Shown: piece by piece, positions 1 through 8,397 of the stretch
Position numbering within the stretch: the stretch's first letter is position 1
How the letters are laid out: every line of letters begins with the position of its first letter
Assembly (NCBI GenBank): GCA_011051915.1
Contig: DRKF01000442.1
Coordinates: 1 to 38,247, forward strand
Origin: Acidimicrobiales bacterium
GTDB lineage: Bacteria; Actinomycetota; Acidimicrobiia; Acidimicrobiales; Poriferisodalaceae
DNA length: 38,247 nt
Direction: 5' to 3'
Notes under the pieces: generated by a model
Told to the model about the DNA's origin: nothing
Databases searched by the model: none
The model's input: only the letters and a program-made list of their open reading frames with translations
Translations under genes and position numbers: made by a program

Positions 1-576
1 CTCGGAGCGGATGTGGCACTGCGGGTGGTGGTCGTTCACCAGCCCCATGGCCTGCATGAACGCGTAGGCGGTGGTGGGTCCCACGAACCGCCAGCCGCGT
101 CTCTTCAGGTCGCGGGCCAGGGCCACGGATTCCTCTGTCGTCGCCGGCAGGGTCCAGACGCCGGGGTCAGCCGGCTCGGGCTCCCACGACCAGAAGTAGG
201 CGGCCAGGGAACCGAACTCCTCGATCGTTTCCAGAGCCCGGGACGCGTTGTTGATCGCGGCGGTGATCTTCCCCCGGTGGCGGATGATCCCGGCGTCGTT
301 CACCAGTCGCTCGACGTCGTCGTGGTCGAAGGCGGCGACCACAGCCGGGTCGAATCCGGCGAAGGCGGCCCGGAAGTTCTCCCTCTTGCGCAGGATCGTC
401 AGCCAGCTCAGGCCGGACTGGAATCCCTCGAGGCAGATCTTCTCGAACAGGCGGTGGTCGTCGGTCACGGGCCGCCCCCACTCCAGATCGTGGTAGGCGA
501 CGTAGTCGGGGGACTCGCCGGCCCACGAACAGCGGATCCGGCCGTCGGCACCGGTCCTGGTGGCCGCATCGCTCAT
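1..576 (-). CDS. tag: DNA-3-methyladenine glycosylase I (3' end cut by window edge)
   Basis: Removes 3-methyladenine from alkylated DNA as the first step of base-excision repair. The reading frame stays open for 192 codons from an ATG at 576-574 to the window edge, close to the family's full length of about 190 residues, so only the last few codons are missing. Family marks are visible: Cys16 and His29 near the N-terminus with His183 and Cys187 near the C-terminus match the four zinc ligands of E. coli Tag (Cys4, His17, His175, Cys179). Glu50 in ICLEG matches the catalytic-site glutamate, and GLSWLTILRKRENF and DAGIIRHRGKI are near-identical to E. coli. The ATG overlaps the TGA of the upstream MFS gene (ATGA), so it is translationally coupled to it and is the third gene of the metH run. 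Function is very secure; the exact C-terminus cannot be seen. Confidence 0.95.
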   Translation of the reverse strand, partial: MSDAATRTGADGRIRCSWAGESPDYVAYHDLEWGRPVTDDHRLFEKICLEGFQSGLSWLTILRKRENFRAAFAGFDPAVVAAFDHDDVERLVNDAGIIRHRGKITAAINNASRALETIEEFGSLAAYFWSWEPEPADPGVWTLPATTEESVALARDLKRRGWRFVGPTTAYAFMQAMGLVNDHHPQCHIRSE

Positions 577-1955
577 GACGCGGAGACCGGAACGCTCCGA
601 GGCGCCGGCCGGTCAGGGATGTGTCTCGTCACCAGCGGTGCGCCGGCCAGGGCGGCCACGGCCAGGAAACCCCACCAGATGAGCAGTGCCCGGCCCGTGG
701 ACCAACCCTGTTCGGAACCCAGGGCCACCAGGGCACCGCCGAGGCCGGTCCCGAGGGCGGCGCCGACTATGTCGCCCAGTTGGAGGGACATGCTGATGTG
801 GCCGGCCTCGGCGTCGGTGGACTCCCGGTAGGCGACGACGTTGACCACACCGAAGGCCAGGCCGATGCCGAACCCTCCGACGGTCCATGCCACCAGGGCC
901 AGGCCCACCCCCGGGAGGGAACCGTCGAGGGTGGCCAGGAGCACCCCGGTGGCCGCCCCGAGGATGAGGGCACCGGACACGGCCATCCGCCGTTCGGGCC
1001 ATACCCCGTCGCGTCGTGCCACCGTCCACGATCCGACCGTCCAGGCCAGGGCACCTATGGTCAGGGTCAGTCCGGCGGCGGTGGCCGAGGCGCCGTGGAT
1101 GTCGGTGAGGGCCAGGGGAATGAACGCATCGGTCCCGATGAACACCGTGCTGATCAGCAGCTTCGTGGCCATGGTGCCGCCGATCGGTCCCCGGGCGGTC
1201 AGACTTCCCGACGGCAGGAGGCGGCCCAGGCCCCGGATGACGGCCCACAGACCGGCGGCACCGACCGGAAGCATGATCCAGGGTTCGGGTCGGGACAGAC
1301 CGGTCTGCAGCAGGGCGATCCCCAGGGCCAGCAGGACGGCGTTGCGGGTGCCGGCGGTCCGATCCCCGTTGGGTTCGACCGCCTCGACCCGGCTCATCGG
1401 CAGGTAGGTGAGGGCGGTGGCCACGGCCACCAGGGGGAGGAGACCGGCGAACACCCAGCGCCAGTGCAGGTGCTCCGCCACCCAGGCGGCACCAGCGGGG
1501 GCCACCAGGGCCGGGGCGACCCAGGCGGTGGACAGGGCGGCCAGGATGCGGGGCCGGCGGGCGTCGTCGAAGGCCAGGCCGACCATCCCGTAGGAGACCG
1601 TGCCCAGCACACCGGCGCCGAAACCCTGCACGGCCCGGGTGGCGACCAGCATCGCCATGGAGGTGGAGACGGCTGCTCCCACCAGCCCGGCGGCGAACAC
1701 CGACACCCCGAACAGGAGCAGGTGATGGTGGGGTCTGCGCCCCACCTGGTGGCCGGTCATGACGATGCTCACGACCTCGGCCAGGACGAAGGCGCTGAAC
1801 ACGGCCCCGTACAGACCCCGGCCACCCAGTTCGGCCTCCACGATCGGCATGGCGGCCACCACGGCGAGGGTGTCGGTGGCCAGGATCGTGACCAGCAGGA
1901 TCAGGCCTACGGTCAGCCCCCGGTCGGTCCGTCCGGTGGAGGCTTCACCGGGCAA
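573..1955 (-). CDS. MFS transporter (probable drug/metabolite efflux type)
   Basis: Polytopic inner-membrane permease of the major facilitator superfamily; substrate unknown. Hydrophobic segments run throughout (for example LTVGLILLVTILATDTLAVV near the N-terminus), separated by short charged loops. The first cytoplasmic loop reads GHQVGRRPHHHLLLFG, a degenerate form of the MFS loop 2-3 motif GxxxDrxGrr. The frame is open upstream to 2063, but that part lies inside metH and is Ser/Pro/Arg-rich non-membrane sequence. I place the start at the TTG at 1955-1953, just before the first membrane helix, giving about 460 residues; no good ribosome-binding site is visible, so the start is uncertain. 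The start overlaps the 3' end of metH and the TGA overlaps the ATG of tag, indicating coupled translation of all three. The drug/H+ antiporter-like reading (14-helix style) is inference. Confidence 0.85.
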   Translation of the reverse strand: MPGEASTGRTDRGLTVGLILLVTILATDTLAVVAAMPIVEAELGGRGLYGAVFSAFVLAEVVSIVMTGHQVGRRPHHHLLLFGVSVFAAGLVGAAVSTSMAMLVATRAVQGFGAGVLGTVSYGMVGLAFDDARRPRILAALSTAWVAPALVAPAGAAWVAEHLHWRWVFAGLLPLVAVATALTYLPMSRVEAVEPNGDRTAGTRNAVLLALGIALLQTGLSRPEPWIMLPVGAAGLWAVIRGLGRLLPSGSLTARGPIGGTMATKLLISTVFIGTDAFIPLALTDIHGASATAAGLTLTIGALAWTVGSWTVARRDGVWPERRMAVSGALILGAATGVLLATLDGSLPGVGLALVAWTVGGFGIGLAFGVVNVVAYRESTDAEAGHISMSLQLGDIVGAALGTGLGGALVALGSEQGWSTGRALLIWWGFLAVAALAGAPLVTRHIPDRPAPRSVPVSAS

Positions 1956-4900
1956 CGAAGTACTTGGCCCGGGGGTGGTGGCAGATGATGGCCGAGGTCG
2001 TCTGCTCGGGCTGGTACTGGAAGCCGGTGTCCTCCGAGCAGGAGACCCCGATCCGGTCGGCATCGAGGAGGCGGGCGATGGTCATGTTGTCCTCCAGGTC
2101 CGGGCAGGCAGGGTAGCCGAAGGAGTACCGTCCGCCCCGGTACTTCTGGCGGAACAGCCCGGCCAGGCTGGGGCCGTCCTCGTCGGCGAAACCCCACTCC
2201 TCGCGGATCCGGTGGTGCCAGTACTCGGCGAGGGCCTCGGCCATCTCCACTCCCAGACCGTGGAGCTTGAGGTACTCGCCGTAGCGGTCCTCGGCGAACA
2301 GTCGGGCCGTGGCCTCCGATATCGCCGCACCCATGGTCACCACGTGGAAGGCCACGTAGTCGATCTCGCCGCTGTCGAGGGGCCGGAAGAAATCGGCGAT
2401 GCAGAGGTGGGGCTCCACCTTCTGACGGGGGAACTCCATGCGGGCCAGTTCCTCGGACCGGTCGGTGTCGGCGTAGACGATGAGCTCACGGCCCACCGAG
2501 TTCGCCGGGTAGAAGCCGTAGGCGACCTGGGGGATGAGGATGTCGGCGGCCCGGGCCTTGGCCAGTTCCTGGCGGAACTCGACCCGGATACGGTCCTTGA
2601 ACTCGGCGTCGGACTCCCCGGCCTCGGGGCGGTACTGCCACTGGTTGCGGAACAGGGCCGTCTCGTTCACGTAGGCGACGATGTCGTCGATGGGGATGCC
2701 CTTGATTATCTGGCTGCCCAGGAAGGGGGGGACGAACACCTCGTTGTCGGTGGTGACCTCGGGGGAGCGGTCGGGGAGGTCGACGTCGGTCATCTCCGCC
2801 AGCCGCTGGGACTGGCGCTTGGGCAGCTGCCGGCCACTGGGAGTGGAGCCGAACTCGGGGTCGTCGACTCCCGACCTCTTCATGTCCATGAGCCGATCCA
2901 TGGTCGAGAGACCCTCGAAGGCGTCCTTTCCGTAGAACAGGCGACCCTCGTAGACCTCCCTGAGGTCCTTCTCCACGTAGGTGCGGGTGAGGGCGGCACC
3001 TCCGAGCAGGACCGGAACCTTCTCCTCGAGCCGGTTCAGCTCCTCGAGGTTGTCCCTCATGATCAGGGTGCTCTTGACCAGCAGGCCGCTCATTCCCACG
3101 GCGTCGGCGTCCACCTCGGCGACCTTGGCGATGATGTCGGAGATGGGGACCTTGATCCCGATGTTGTGGACCTCGTAACCGTTGTTGGTGAAGATGATGT
3201 CGACCAGGTTCTTGCCGATGTCGTGGACATCGCCCTTCACCGTGGCCAGCACGACCTTGCCCTTGGCGGTGGCGGTGTCGGCGCTCTCCATGTGCGGCTC
3301 CAGGTAGGAGACGGCCTTCTTCATCGTCTCCGCCGACTGGAGGACGAAGGGGAGCTGCATCTCACCGCTGCCGAACAACTCGCCCACGACCTTCATGCCC
3401 GACAGCAGCACATCGTTGATGATGGCCAGGGGGGCGATGCCCTCGGCCATGGCCTCGTCGAGGTCGGCCTCCAGGCCGTCACGATCCCCGTCGATGATCC
3501 TCTGGGAGAGCCGGCGGTCGACGGGCCAGTCGCTGTGATCCTCCTTCACCGCGGCGTCGACGGTGACGTCGGCGAAGATCGCCAGCAGTTCCTGGAGGGG
3601 GTCGTAGGTGCAGATGCCGTTGTCGTCGAAGCGGCGACGGTCGTAGATCAGATCCAGGCACACCTCCCGCTGCTCCTCGGGAATCCGGTTGAGGGGGCGG
3701 ATCTTGGAGGGGTGGACGATGGCGGAATCGAGACCGGCCTGGACGCACTCGTGGAGGAAGACGGAGTTGAGAGCGTGGCGGGCGGCGGGCTTGAGACCGA
3801 AGGAGATGTTGGACACGCCCAGGGTGGTGTGCACCCCGGGGAGTTCGGCCTTGATCCTCCTGATGGCCTCTATCGTGGCCATCCCGTCGTGGCGAAGATC
3901 GTCGTCGCCGGTGCTGAGGGGGAAGGTGAGGGCATCGAAGATGAGATCGGCGGGTTCGAGCCCGTAGGTTCCGGTGGCCATCTCGTGCAGACGGTGGGCC
4001 ACCCGGAGCTTCCACTCGACGTCGCGTGCCTGGCCCTCCTCGTCGATCAACAGGCAGACCACGGCGGCGCCGAACTCGCGGGCCAGTTCGAAGACCTGGT
4101 CGGCCCGGCTCCCCGGCTGGTCACCGTCCTCGAGGTTGGCCGAGTTGAGCACACTACGCCCGGCCACGACCTCCAGACCGGCCTGGAGCACCGGTGGTTC
4201 GGTGGAGTCCAGGACCAGGGGGGCGCTGACCATGTTGGCGAAACGGGAGGCGGCCTCGGCCATGTCGGCGGCACCGTCCCTGCCCACGTAGTCGACGCAC
4301 AGGTCGAGTACGTGGGAACCACCGGCGACCTGGTTGCGGGCGATCTGGACGCAGGTGTCCCAGTCGCCGTCCAGCATGGCCTCCCTGAACTTCTTGGAGC
4401 CGTTGGCGTTGGTTCGTTCACCGATGATGAGGTAGCTGGTGTCCTGCTCGATCGGCACCGGTGAGTACGTGGACGACAGTGACGGTACGTGTTCGATCCG
4501 GCGGGCGGCGGGGGTGAGTCCGCCGCAGCGCTCGACGACGGCGGCCAGGTGCTCCGGTGTGGTCCCGCAGCAACCGCCGATCACGTTGACGCCCATCTCC
4601 GAGACGAATCTCTCGTGGTAGTCGGCCAACTCCGTGGGACTCAGGTCGTAGACGGTGCAGGTGCCCTCCACATGGGGAAGACCGGCGTTGGGTATGACCG
4701 ACACGGGCATCCGGGCGTGCTTCACCAGATGCCTGACGTGCTCGATCATCTCGCGGGGACCGGTGGCGCAGTTGAGTCCGATCACGTCGGGTCGCATCGG
4801 GTCGAGAGTCGCCAGGGCGGCGCCGATCTCCGAGCCGATGAGCATGCGTCCGGTGGTTTCTATGGTCACCTGGACCTGGAGGGGCACCTCCCGGCCCACG

Positions 4901-5436
4901 GCCTTCATGGCTCTGCGACAGCCCTGCATCGCGGCCTTGACGATCAACAGGTCCATCATCGTCTCGATGAGTAGGACGTCCACCCCGCCCTCGAGCATCG
5001 CCCGGGCGGACTCCTCATAGGCATCGCGCAGTTCGGGAAGGGTGATGTGACCCAGGGAGGGGAGCTTGGTTCCCGGACCCATCGAACCCGCCACCCAGCG
5101 GGGCCGGTCCGGGGTGGAGTACTCGTCGGCCACCGAACGGGCGATCCGAGCCGCCTCGAAGCTGAGTTCGTGGGCCCGGTCGGCCAGGCCGTACTCCGAC
5201 AGCACGGTACTGAACCCGCCGAAGGTGTCGGTCTCGATCACATCGCATCCGACGTCGAGGAACGACCGGTGGACGTCGGCGATCACATCGGGTCGGGTGA
5301 CCACGAGCAGCTCGTTGCAGCCCTCGTACTCCTCACCACCGAAGTCCTCGGGACCCAGGTCCCGATTCTGAATGCTGGTGCCCATGGCACCGTCGTAGAT
5401 GACTACTCGTTCGTTTGCGGCCTGAAGGAAATCCAT
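1945..5436 (-). CDS. metH: Cobalamin-dependent methionine synthase
   Basis: Transfers a methyl group from methyltetrahydrofolate via methylcobalamin to homocysteine, making methionine. At 1163 residues it is of normal length and has every module in order. The homocysteine domain (about 1-310) carries zinc-ligand Cys in GLNCATGP (about 224) and the Cys pair in GGCCGTTPEH (about 290). The pterin-binding domain spans about 335-600. The cobalamin cap and Rossmann domains span about 640-850, with the B12 axial-ligand motif DVHDIGKN at about 737. The reactivation (AdoMet) domain follows, with RGGRYSFGYPACPD at about 1101-1114. An ATG at 5436 follows GAAGG by 5 nt; a GTG one codon upstream (5439) is the alternative. 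First gene of an overlapping metH-MFS-tag run. I found no cobalamin, SAM or SAH riboswitch in the upstream gap. Requires B12, consistent with the nearby cobalamin adenosyltransferase. Confidence 0.98.
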   Translation of the reverse strand: MDFLQAANERVVIYDGAMGTSIQNRDLGPEDFGGEEYEGCNELLVVTRPDVIADVHRSFLDVGCDVIETDTFGGFSTVLSEYGLADRAHELSFEAARIARSVADEYSTPDRPRWVAGSMGPGTKLPSLGHITLPELRDAYEESARAMLEGGVDVLLIETMMDLLIVKAAMQGCRRAMKAVGREVPLQVQVTIETTGRMLIGSEIGAALATLDPMRPDVIGLNCATGPREMIEHVRHLVKHARMPVSVIPNAGLPHVEGTCTVYDLSPTELADYHERFVSEMGVNVIGGCCGTTPEHLAAVVERCGGLTPAARRIEHVPSLSSTYSPVPIEQDTSYLIIGERTNANGSKKFREAMLDGDWDTCVQIARNQVAGGSHVLDLCVDYVGRDGAADMAEAASRFANMVSAPLVLDSTEPPVLQAGLEVVAGRSVLNSANLEDGDQPGSRADQVFELAREFGAAVVCLLIDEEGQARDVEWKLRVAHRLHEMATGTYGLEPADLIFDALTFPLSTGDDDLRHDGMATIEAIRRIKAELPGVHTTLGVSNISFGLKPAARHALNSVFLHECVQAGLDSAIVHPSKIRPLNRIPEEQREVCLDLIYDRRRFDDNGICTYDPLQELLAIFADVTVDAAVKEDHSDWPVDRRLSQRIIDGDRDGLEADLDEAMAEGIAPLAIINDVLLSGMKVVGELFGSGEMQLPFVLQSAETMKKAVSYLEPHMESADTATAKGKVVLATVKGDVHDIGKNLVDIIFTNNGYEVHNIGIKVPISDIIAKVAEVDADAVGMSGLLVKSTLIMRDNLEELNRLEEKVPVLLGGAALTRTYVEKDLREVYEGRLFYGKDAFEGLSTMDRLMDMKRSGVDDPEFGSTPSGRQLPKRQSQRLAEMTDVDLPDRSPEVTTDNEVFVPPFLGSQIIKGIPIDDIVAYVNETALFRNQWQYRPEAGESDAEFKDRIRVEFRQELAKARAADILIPQVAYGFYPANSVGRELIVYADTDRSEELARMEFPRQKVEPHLCIADFFRPLDSGEIDYVAFHVVTMGAAISEATARLFAEDRYGEYLKLHGLGVEMAEALAEYWHHRIREEWGFADEDGPSLAGLFRQKYRGGRYSFGYPACPDLEDNMTIARLLDADRIGVSCSEDTGFQYQPEQTTSAIICHHPRAKYFVAR

Positions 5437-5539
5437 CACAACCTTCTGTCGGCAGAACCACGGGACTCGACAGGCGCTGCTGGAGTCGGCGTGTGGGCTG
5501 TGTGGTCCCGGTCCCTCTGGACCCGAGGCCGTGGGCCAG

Positions 5540-5545
5540 ATGATA
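5540..5545 (-). promoter_or_regulatory. Candidate -10 box of the metH operon
   Basis: In the 193-bp gap between metH and the LOG-family gene the minus strand carries TATCAT, a TANNNT-type -10 box in otherwise GC-rich DNA. It would start transcription near 5533 and leave a leader of about 97 nt. No clear -35 is seen. The predicted leader holds a small hairpin at 5510-5523 (GGTCC, 4-nt loop, GGACC). I compared the gap with the cobalamin (B12 box), SAM and SAH riboswitch consensus patterns as I know them and saw no match. Nothing else in this gap looks like a gene. Confidence 0.35.
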
Positions 5546-5629
5546 GAGGGTCGAAACGCCCGATCGTCGGTCGAGGGGCAGAATCGAGCCGAATCGGGGG
5601 GCTGTTCCTCCGGGTTCGGTACGTACGGC

Positions 5630-6253
5630 TCAGGTGCTGTCGCGGTCGAGCCACTTGGACACGTGAATCCGTCGGTAGGAGGTCAGGGCCGGGAGCACCT
5701 CCTCCACCCGGTCGACGGCCAGCAGGATTCCCCGGTTGGCCTCCTTCATGAAACCCTCGGCCACCGATCGGTCGAGGAGTTGCCACAGACCCGCCCAGTA
5801 GCCGTCGACGTCGACCACGATCATGGGTTTGGCATGCATACCGAGTTGACTCCAGGTGGCGGTCTCGGTGAGTTCCTCGAGGGTGCCCAGCCCACCGGGG
5901 AGAATCACGAAGGCGTCGGCCAGGTCGAACATCACGGCCTTGCGTTCGTGCATCGATTCCACCCGGACCAGCTCGGTGAGGTCGCGGTGGGCGACCTCAC
6001 GTTCGAGCAACCCCACCGGGATGACACCGGTCACCCGACCCCCCACATCGAGGACGGCATCGGCCACGGCGCCCATCAGGCCGGTCCGACCGCCGCCGTA
6101 GACCAGTTCGATCCCGGCTGCCCCCAGGAGGTGCCCCAGCTCGGTGGCCGCCTCGACATACCGCGGTGGGTGCCCCGGGGACGAACCGCAGTAGACACAC
6201 ACCCGGCGGATGGGGGAGGTCTGGGGGGAGGTCGTGGGTCCGGGGTCGGTCAT
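5630..6253 (-). CDS. LOG family protein (nucleoside 5'-monophosphate phosphoribohydrolase)
   Basis: LOG-family enzymes release free base and ribose 5-phosphate from AMP or cytokinin nucleotides; in actinobacteria the true substrate is often unknown. The 207-residue protein has the family's Rossmann-like fold signals: VCVYCGSSPG at 18-27, the glycine-rich GGGRTGLMG at 53-61, MHERK at 101-105 and the diagnostic PGGLGTLEE at 119-127, which contains the catalytic glutamate. The ATG at 6253 is preceded by AGAGGA. It diverges from the cobalamin adenosyltransferase gene across only 34 bp and ends convergently with nothing; the next gene downstream is metH on the same strand after 193 bp. Older annotations call this family 'lysine decarboxylase', which is not supported. 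Family assignment is firm, physiological role is not. Confidence 0.93.
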   Translation of the reverse strand: MTDPGPTTSPQTSPIRRVCVYCGSSPGHPPRYVEAATELGHLLGAAGIELVYGGGRTGLMGAVADAVLDVGGRVTGVIPVGLLEREVAHRDLTELVRVESMHERKAVMFDLADAFVILPGGLGTLEELTETATWSQLGMHAKPMIVVDVDGYWAGLWQLLDRSVAEGFMKEANRGILLAVDRVEEVLPALTSYRRIHVSKWLDRDST

Positions 6254-6275
6254 GGGGTCGGTTCCTCTGTGGCAC

Positions 6276-6281
6276 TAGGTT
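6276..6281 (+). promoter_or_regulatory. TANNNT -10 box, leaderless promoter of the adenosyltransferase gene
   Basis: TAGGTT ends exactly 6 nt before the ATG at 6288 and no Shine-Dalgarno sequence lies between, so transcription would begin at or next to the start codon. This is the arrangement known for leaderless genes in actinobacteria. It lies in the 34-bp gap between divergent genes. No convincing -35 is seen. Three other genes in the window show the same spacing. Confidence 0.55.
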
Positions 6282-6287
6282 GAGCCC

Positions 6288-6866
6288 ATGGAGATCTCAA
6301 CCCGGCGCGGCGACGATGGCACCACTGGCCTGTTCTACGGGGGGAGAGTTCCCAAGGACTCCGACAGGCCCCGAGCCTACGGCGCCGTCGACGAGGCCCA
6401 GGCGGGACTGGGCCTGGCCCGGGCCGCGACCGAGCCCGGGGGCGAACTCGACGGATACCTGGTGGAGATCTGCCGCCAGCTGTACGTGGTGATGGGCGAG
6501 CTGGCCACCGCACCGGAGAACCGCCACAAGCTCGAGGCCGGGGTCAGCCTGGCCTCGGCGGAGATGGTCGAGCGTCTCGAGGAGATCGGCAGCGGCCTCT
6601 CGGGCCGTTTCGAGATGCCCCGCCAGTTCGTCATCCCCGGCCAGAACGACGTGTCGGCCCGTCTGGAGATGGCCCGGACCCTCGTGCGTCGGGCTGAGCG
6701 CGAATGCCTGGCGGTGGCCGATCCCGACTCCCATGTCGTCCCCTATCTGAACCGTCTGTCGGACCTGATCTGGGTGATGGCCCGCTGGCAGGAGGGCGAG
6801 AGCCTGCTCACCGATCCCGACACCGACCGCCGGTGGTCGACGGGGAAAGGTGCCGGTACGGCATAG
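6288..6866 (+). CDS. ATP:cob(I)alamin adenosyltransferase, PduO/MMAB type
   Basis: Makes adenosylcobalamin from ATP and cob(I)alamin, the cofactor for enzymes such as methylmalonyl-CoA mutase. The 192-residue protein has the N-terminal ATP-binding motif TRRGDDGTTGL at 5-15 and the C-terminal signature of the family: RLEMARTLVRRAER at 125-138 and YLNRLSDLIWVMAR at 153-166. It is close to the normal family length. The start is the ATG at 6288, placed 6 nt after a TANNNT box, which argues for leaderless expression. The aminopeptidase gene follows 48 bp downstream. Together with metH and a propionyl/acetyl-CoA carboxylase alpha chain in this window it fits an organism that uses B12 and possibly the methylmalonyl-CoA pathway (inference; no mutase is present here). 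Confidence 0.95.
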   Translation: MEISTRRGDDGTTGLFYGGRVPKDSDRPRAYGAVDEAQAGLGLARAATEPGGELDGYLVEICRQLYVVMGELATAPENRHKLEAGVSLASAEMVERLEEIGSGLSGRFEMPRQFVIPGQNDVSARLEMARTLVRRAERECLAVADPDSHVVPYLNRLSDLIWVMARWQEGESLLTDPDTDRRWSTGKGAGTA

Positions 6867-6914
6867 CATCGGGATCCGGCCTGGCGGCCGGTACCCGCGA
6901 AAAGAGGAGAACAC

Positions 6915-8387
6915 GTGCCCCTGAGTCTCGAACCAGACGCAGTCGTTGTCGTGACATCGCCCGATGCCGAAGCCGAGATCTCGGCCCGGGGCCTGTTCGA
7001 GGGTGGGATCGGGGCCGGCGGCGTCGACGCCGCCGTCATGGCGGCGGGGGACTTCGAGGCGAAGGCGGGTCAGACCCTCGCCGCCGAGGTGAACGGGCGG
7101 CCGACGATACTGGTGGGTCTGGGGACCGAGGAGGATCTCGACGTCGCCAGGCTGCGGAAGGCCGCCGGTGCTCTCGCCCGCCGGGCGGGTCGGGCGGCCA
7201 CGCTGGTCACCGACCTGGTCGAGGTGGCGGCCGGGCATCTCCGCGGGGGTGTCTCCGAAGCGGCCCGGGCGGTCACCGAGGGGCTGTTGTCGGGTTCCTA
7301 CCGATTCGACACCCTAAAGGGGAATCCAGGTGAGGCACCGGCGCTCGAGTCGGTGCTGCTGAGAGTGGGCACCGCCGATGCCGAACCCGCGGCCGAGGGT
7401 GTCCGGACGGGCCGGGCGATTGCCTCCGCGGTGTCCCTGGTCCGGGATCTGGTGAACACACCGGCCTCGGAGATGAGAGCGGTGGACATGGCCGACGCGG
7501 CCATAGCGGCGGGAGCCGCGGTGGGGGTGGAGGTCGAGGCGTGGGATCTGGACCGCTGCCGGTCCGAGAGGCTGGGAGGCCTGCTGGGAGTCAACGCCGG
7601 ATCGGTGCACGAACCCCGGCTGATCCGCATGGAGTATTCCCCCGAGGGGGCCGAACGCACGGTCGTGCTGGTCGGCAAGGGGGTGACCTTCGACACCGGT
7701 GGTCTTTCCCTCAAGACATCGGAGGGAATGATGACCATGAAGACCGACATGGCCGGAGCGGCCGCGGTGGTGGCGGTCATGAGTGCCCTTCCCGCCCTGG
7801 CCCCGTCGGTGAGGGTCGTGGGACTGGCCTGCTGTACGGACAACCAGCCCGGCCCGACCGCCACCATGCCCGGTGATGTGCTCACCATCCGCAACGGGAA
7901 GACCGTGGAGGTGCTCAACACCGATGCCGAGGGCCGTCTCGTCCTGGCCGACGGCCTCTCCCTGGCGGCGGAGATGGAGCCCGAGGCGGTCATCGACCTC
8001 GCCACCCTCACCGGTGCGTGCATGGTCGCCCTCGGCAAGGGCATCGCGGGCCTGATGGGCAACGACGACGACCTGATCTCCACCGTGCGGGAGGCCGCCG
8101 ACATCACCGGGGAGAGGGTCTGGCCACTGCCTCTTCCCGACATCTACCGCAAGCAGCTCGACTCCGACGTCGCCGACCTCAGGAACATCGGGGCCGGCCG
8201 CTACGGAGGGGCCCTGACCGCCGGACTCTTCCTGGAGGAGTTCGTCGGAGACACGCCCTGGGTGCATCTCGACATCGCCGGTCCGGCCGGAACCGACGAG
8301 GCGGGTGGGGAGTACACCAAGGGGGCGACCGGATTCGGGGTGAGGACGGTCCTCGAGGCTGTGGTGTCCCTGGCCGGGTCCGACTGA
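6915..8387 (+). CDS. pepA: Leucyl aminopeptidase, peptidase family M17
   Basis: Cytosolic two-metal exopeptidase that removes N-terminal residues from peptides. The 490-residue length is normal. The N-terminal domain (1-150) is divergent, as usual. The catalytic domain shows all metal ligands in family order: Lys255 and Asp260 in VGKGVTFDTGG, Asp278 in MKTDMAGAA, Asp337 and Glu339 in NTDAEGRLVLADG, with the bicarbonate-site Arg341. The start is the GTG at 6915, preceded by AAGAGGA. A TAGCAT box overlapping the stop codon of the upstream gene (6864-6869) could serve as a private promoter. It ends 10 bp from the stop of the convergent gene at 8398, with no terminator in between. M17 proteins may also bind DNA in E. 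coli (XerA role); nothing here tests that. Confidence 0.95.
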   Translation: MPLSLEPDAVVVVTSPDAEAEISARGLFEGGIGAGGVDAAVMAAGDFEAKAGQTLAAEVNGRPTILVGLGTEEDLDVARLRKAAGALARRAGRAATLVTDLVEVAAGHLRGGVSEAARAVTEGLLSGSYRFDTLKGNPGEAPALESVLLRVGTADAEPAAEGVRTGRAIASAVSLVRDLVNTPASEMRAVDMADAAIAAGAAVGVEVEAWDLDRCRSERLGGLLGVNAGSVHEPRLIRMEYSPEGAERTVVLVGKGVTFDTGGLSLKTSEGMMTMKTDMAGAAAVVAVMSALPALAPSVRVVGLACCTDNQPGPTATMPGDVLTIRNGKTVEVLNTDAEGRLVLADGLSLAAEMEPEAVIDLATLTGACMVALGKGIAGLMGNDDDLISTVREAADITGERVWPLPLPDIYRKQLDSDVADLRNIGAGRYGGALTAGLFLEEFVGDTPWVHLDIAGPAGTDEAGGEYTKGATGFGVRTVLEAVVSLAGSD

Positions 8388-8397
8388 GCCACTTCGT

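Noticed and set aside
1759-4464. 901-codon open frame on the plus strand across metH
   Set aside because: It lies antisense to metH, whose protein is conserved over its whole length. Its translation is low-complexity Gly/Val/Asp/His-rich, as produced by the complement of high-GC codons.
5437-5629. Possible cobalamin, SAM or SAH riboswitch upstream of metH
   Set aside because: No B12 box, no conserved core of the SAH or SAM classes and no matching helix order could be seen by eye; only a small 5-bp hairpin is present.
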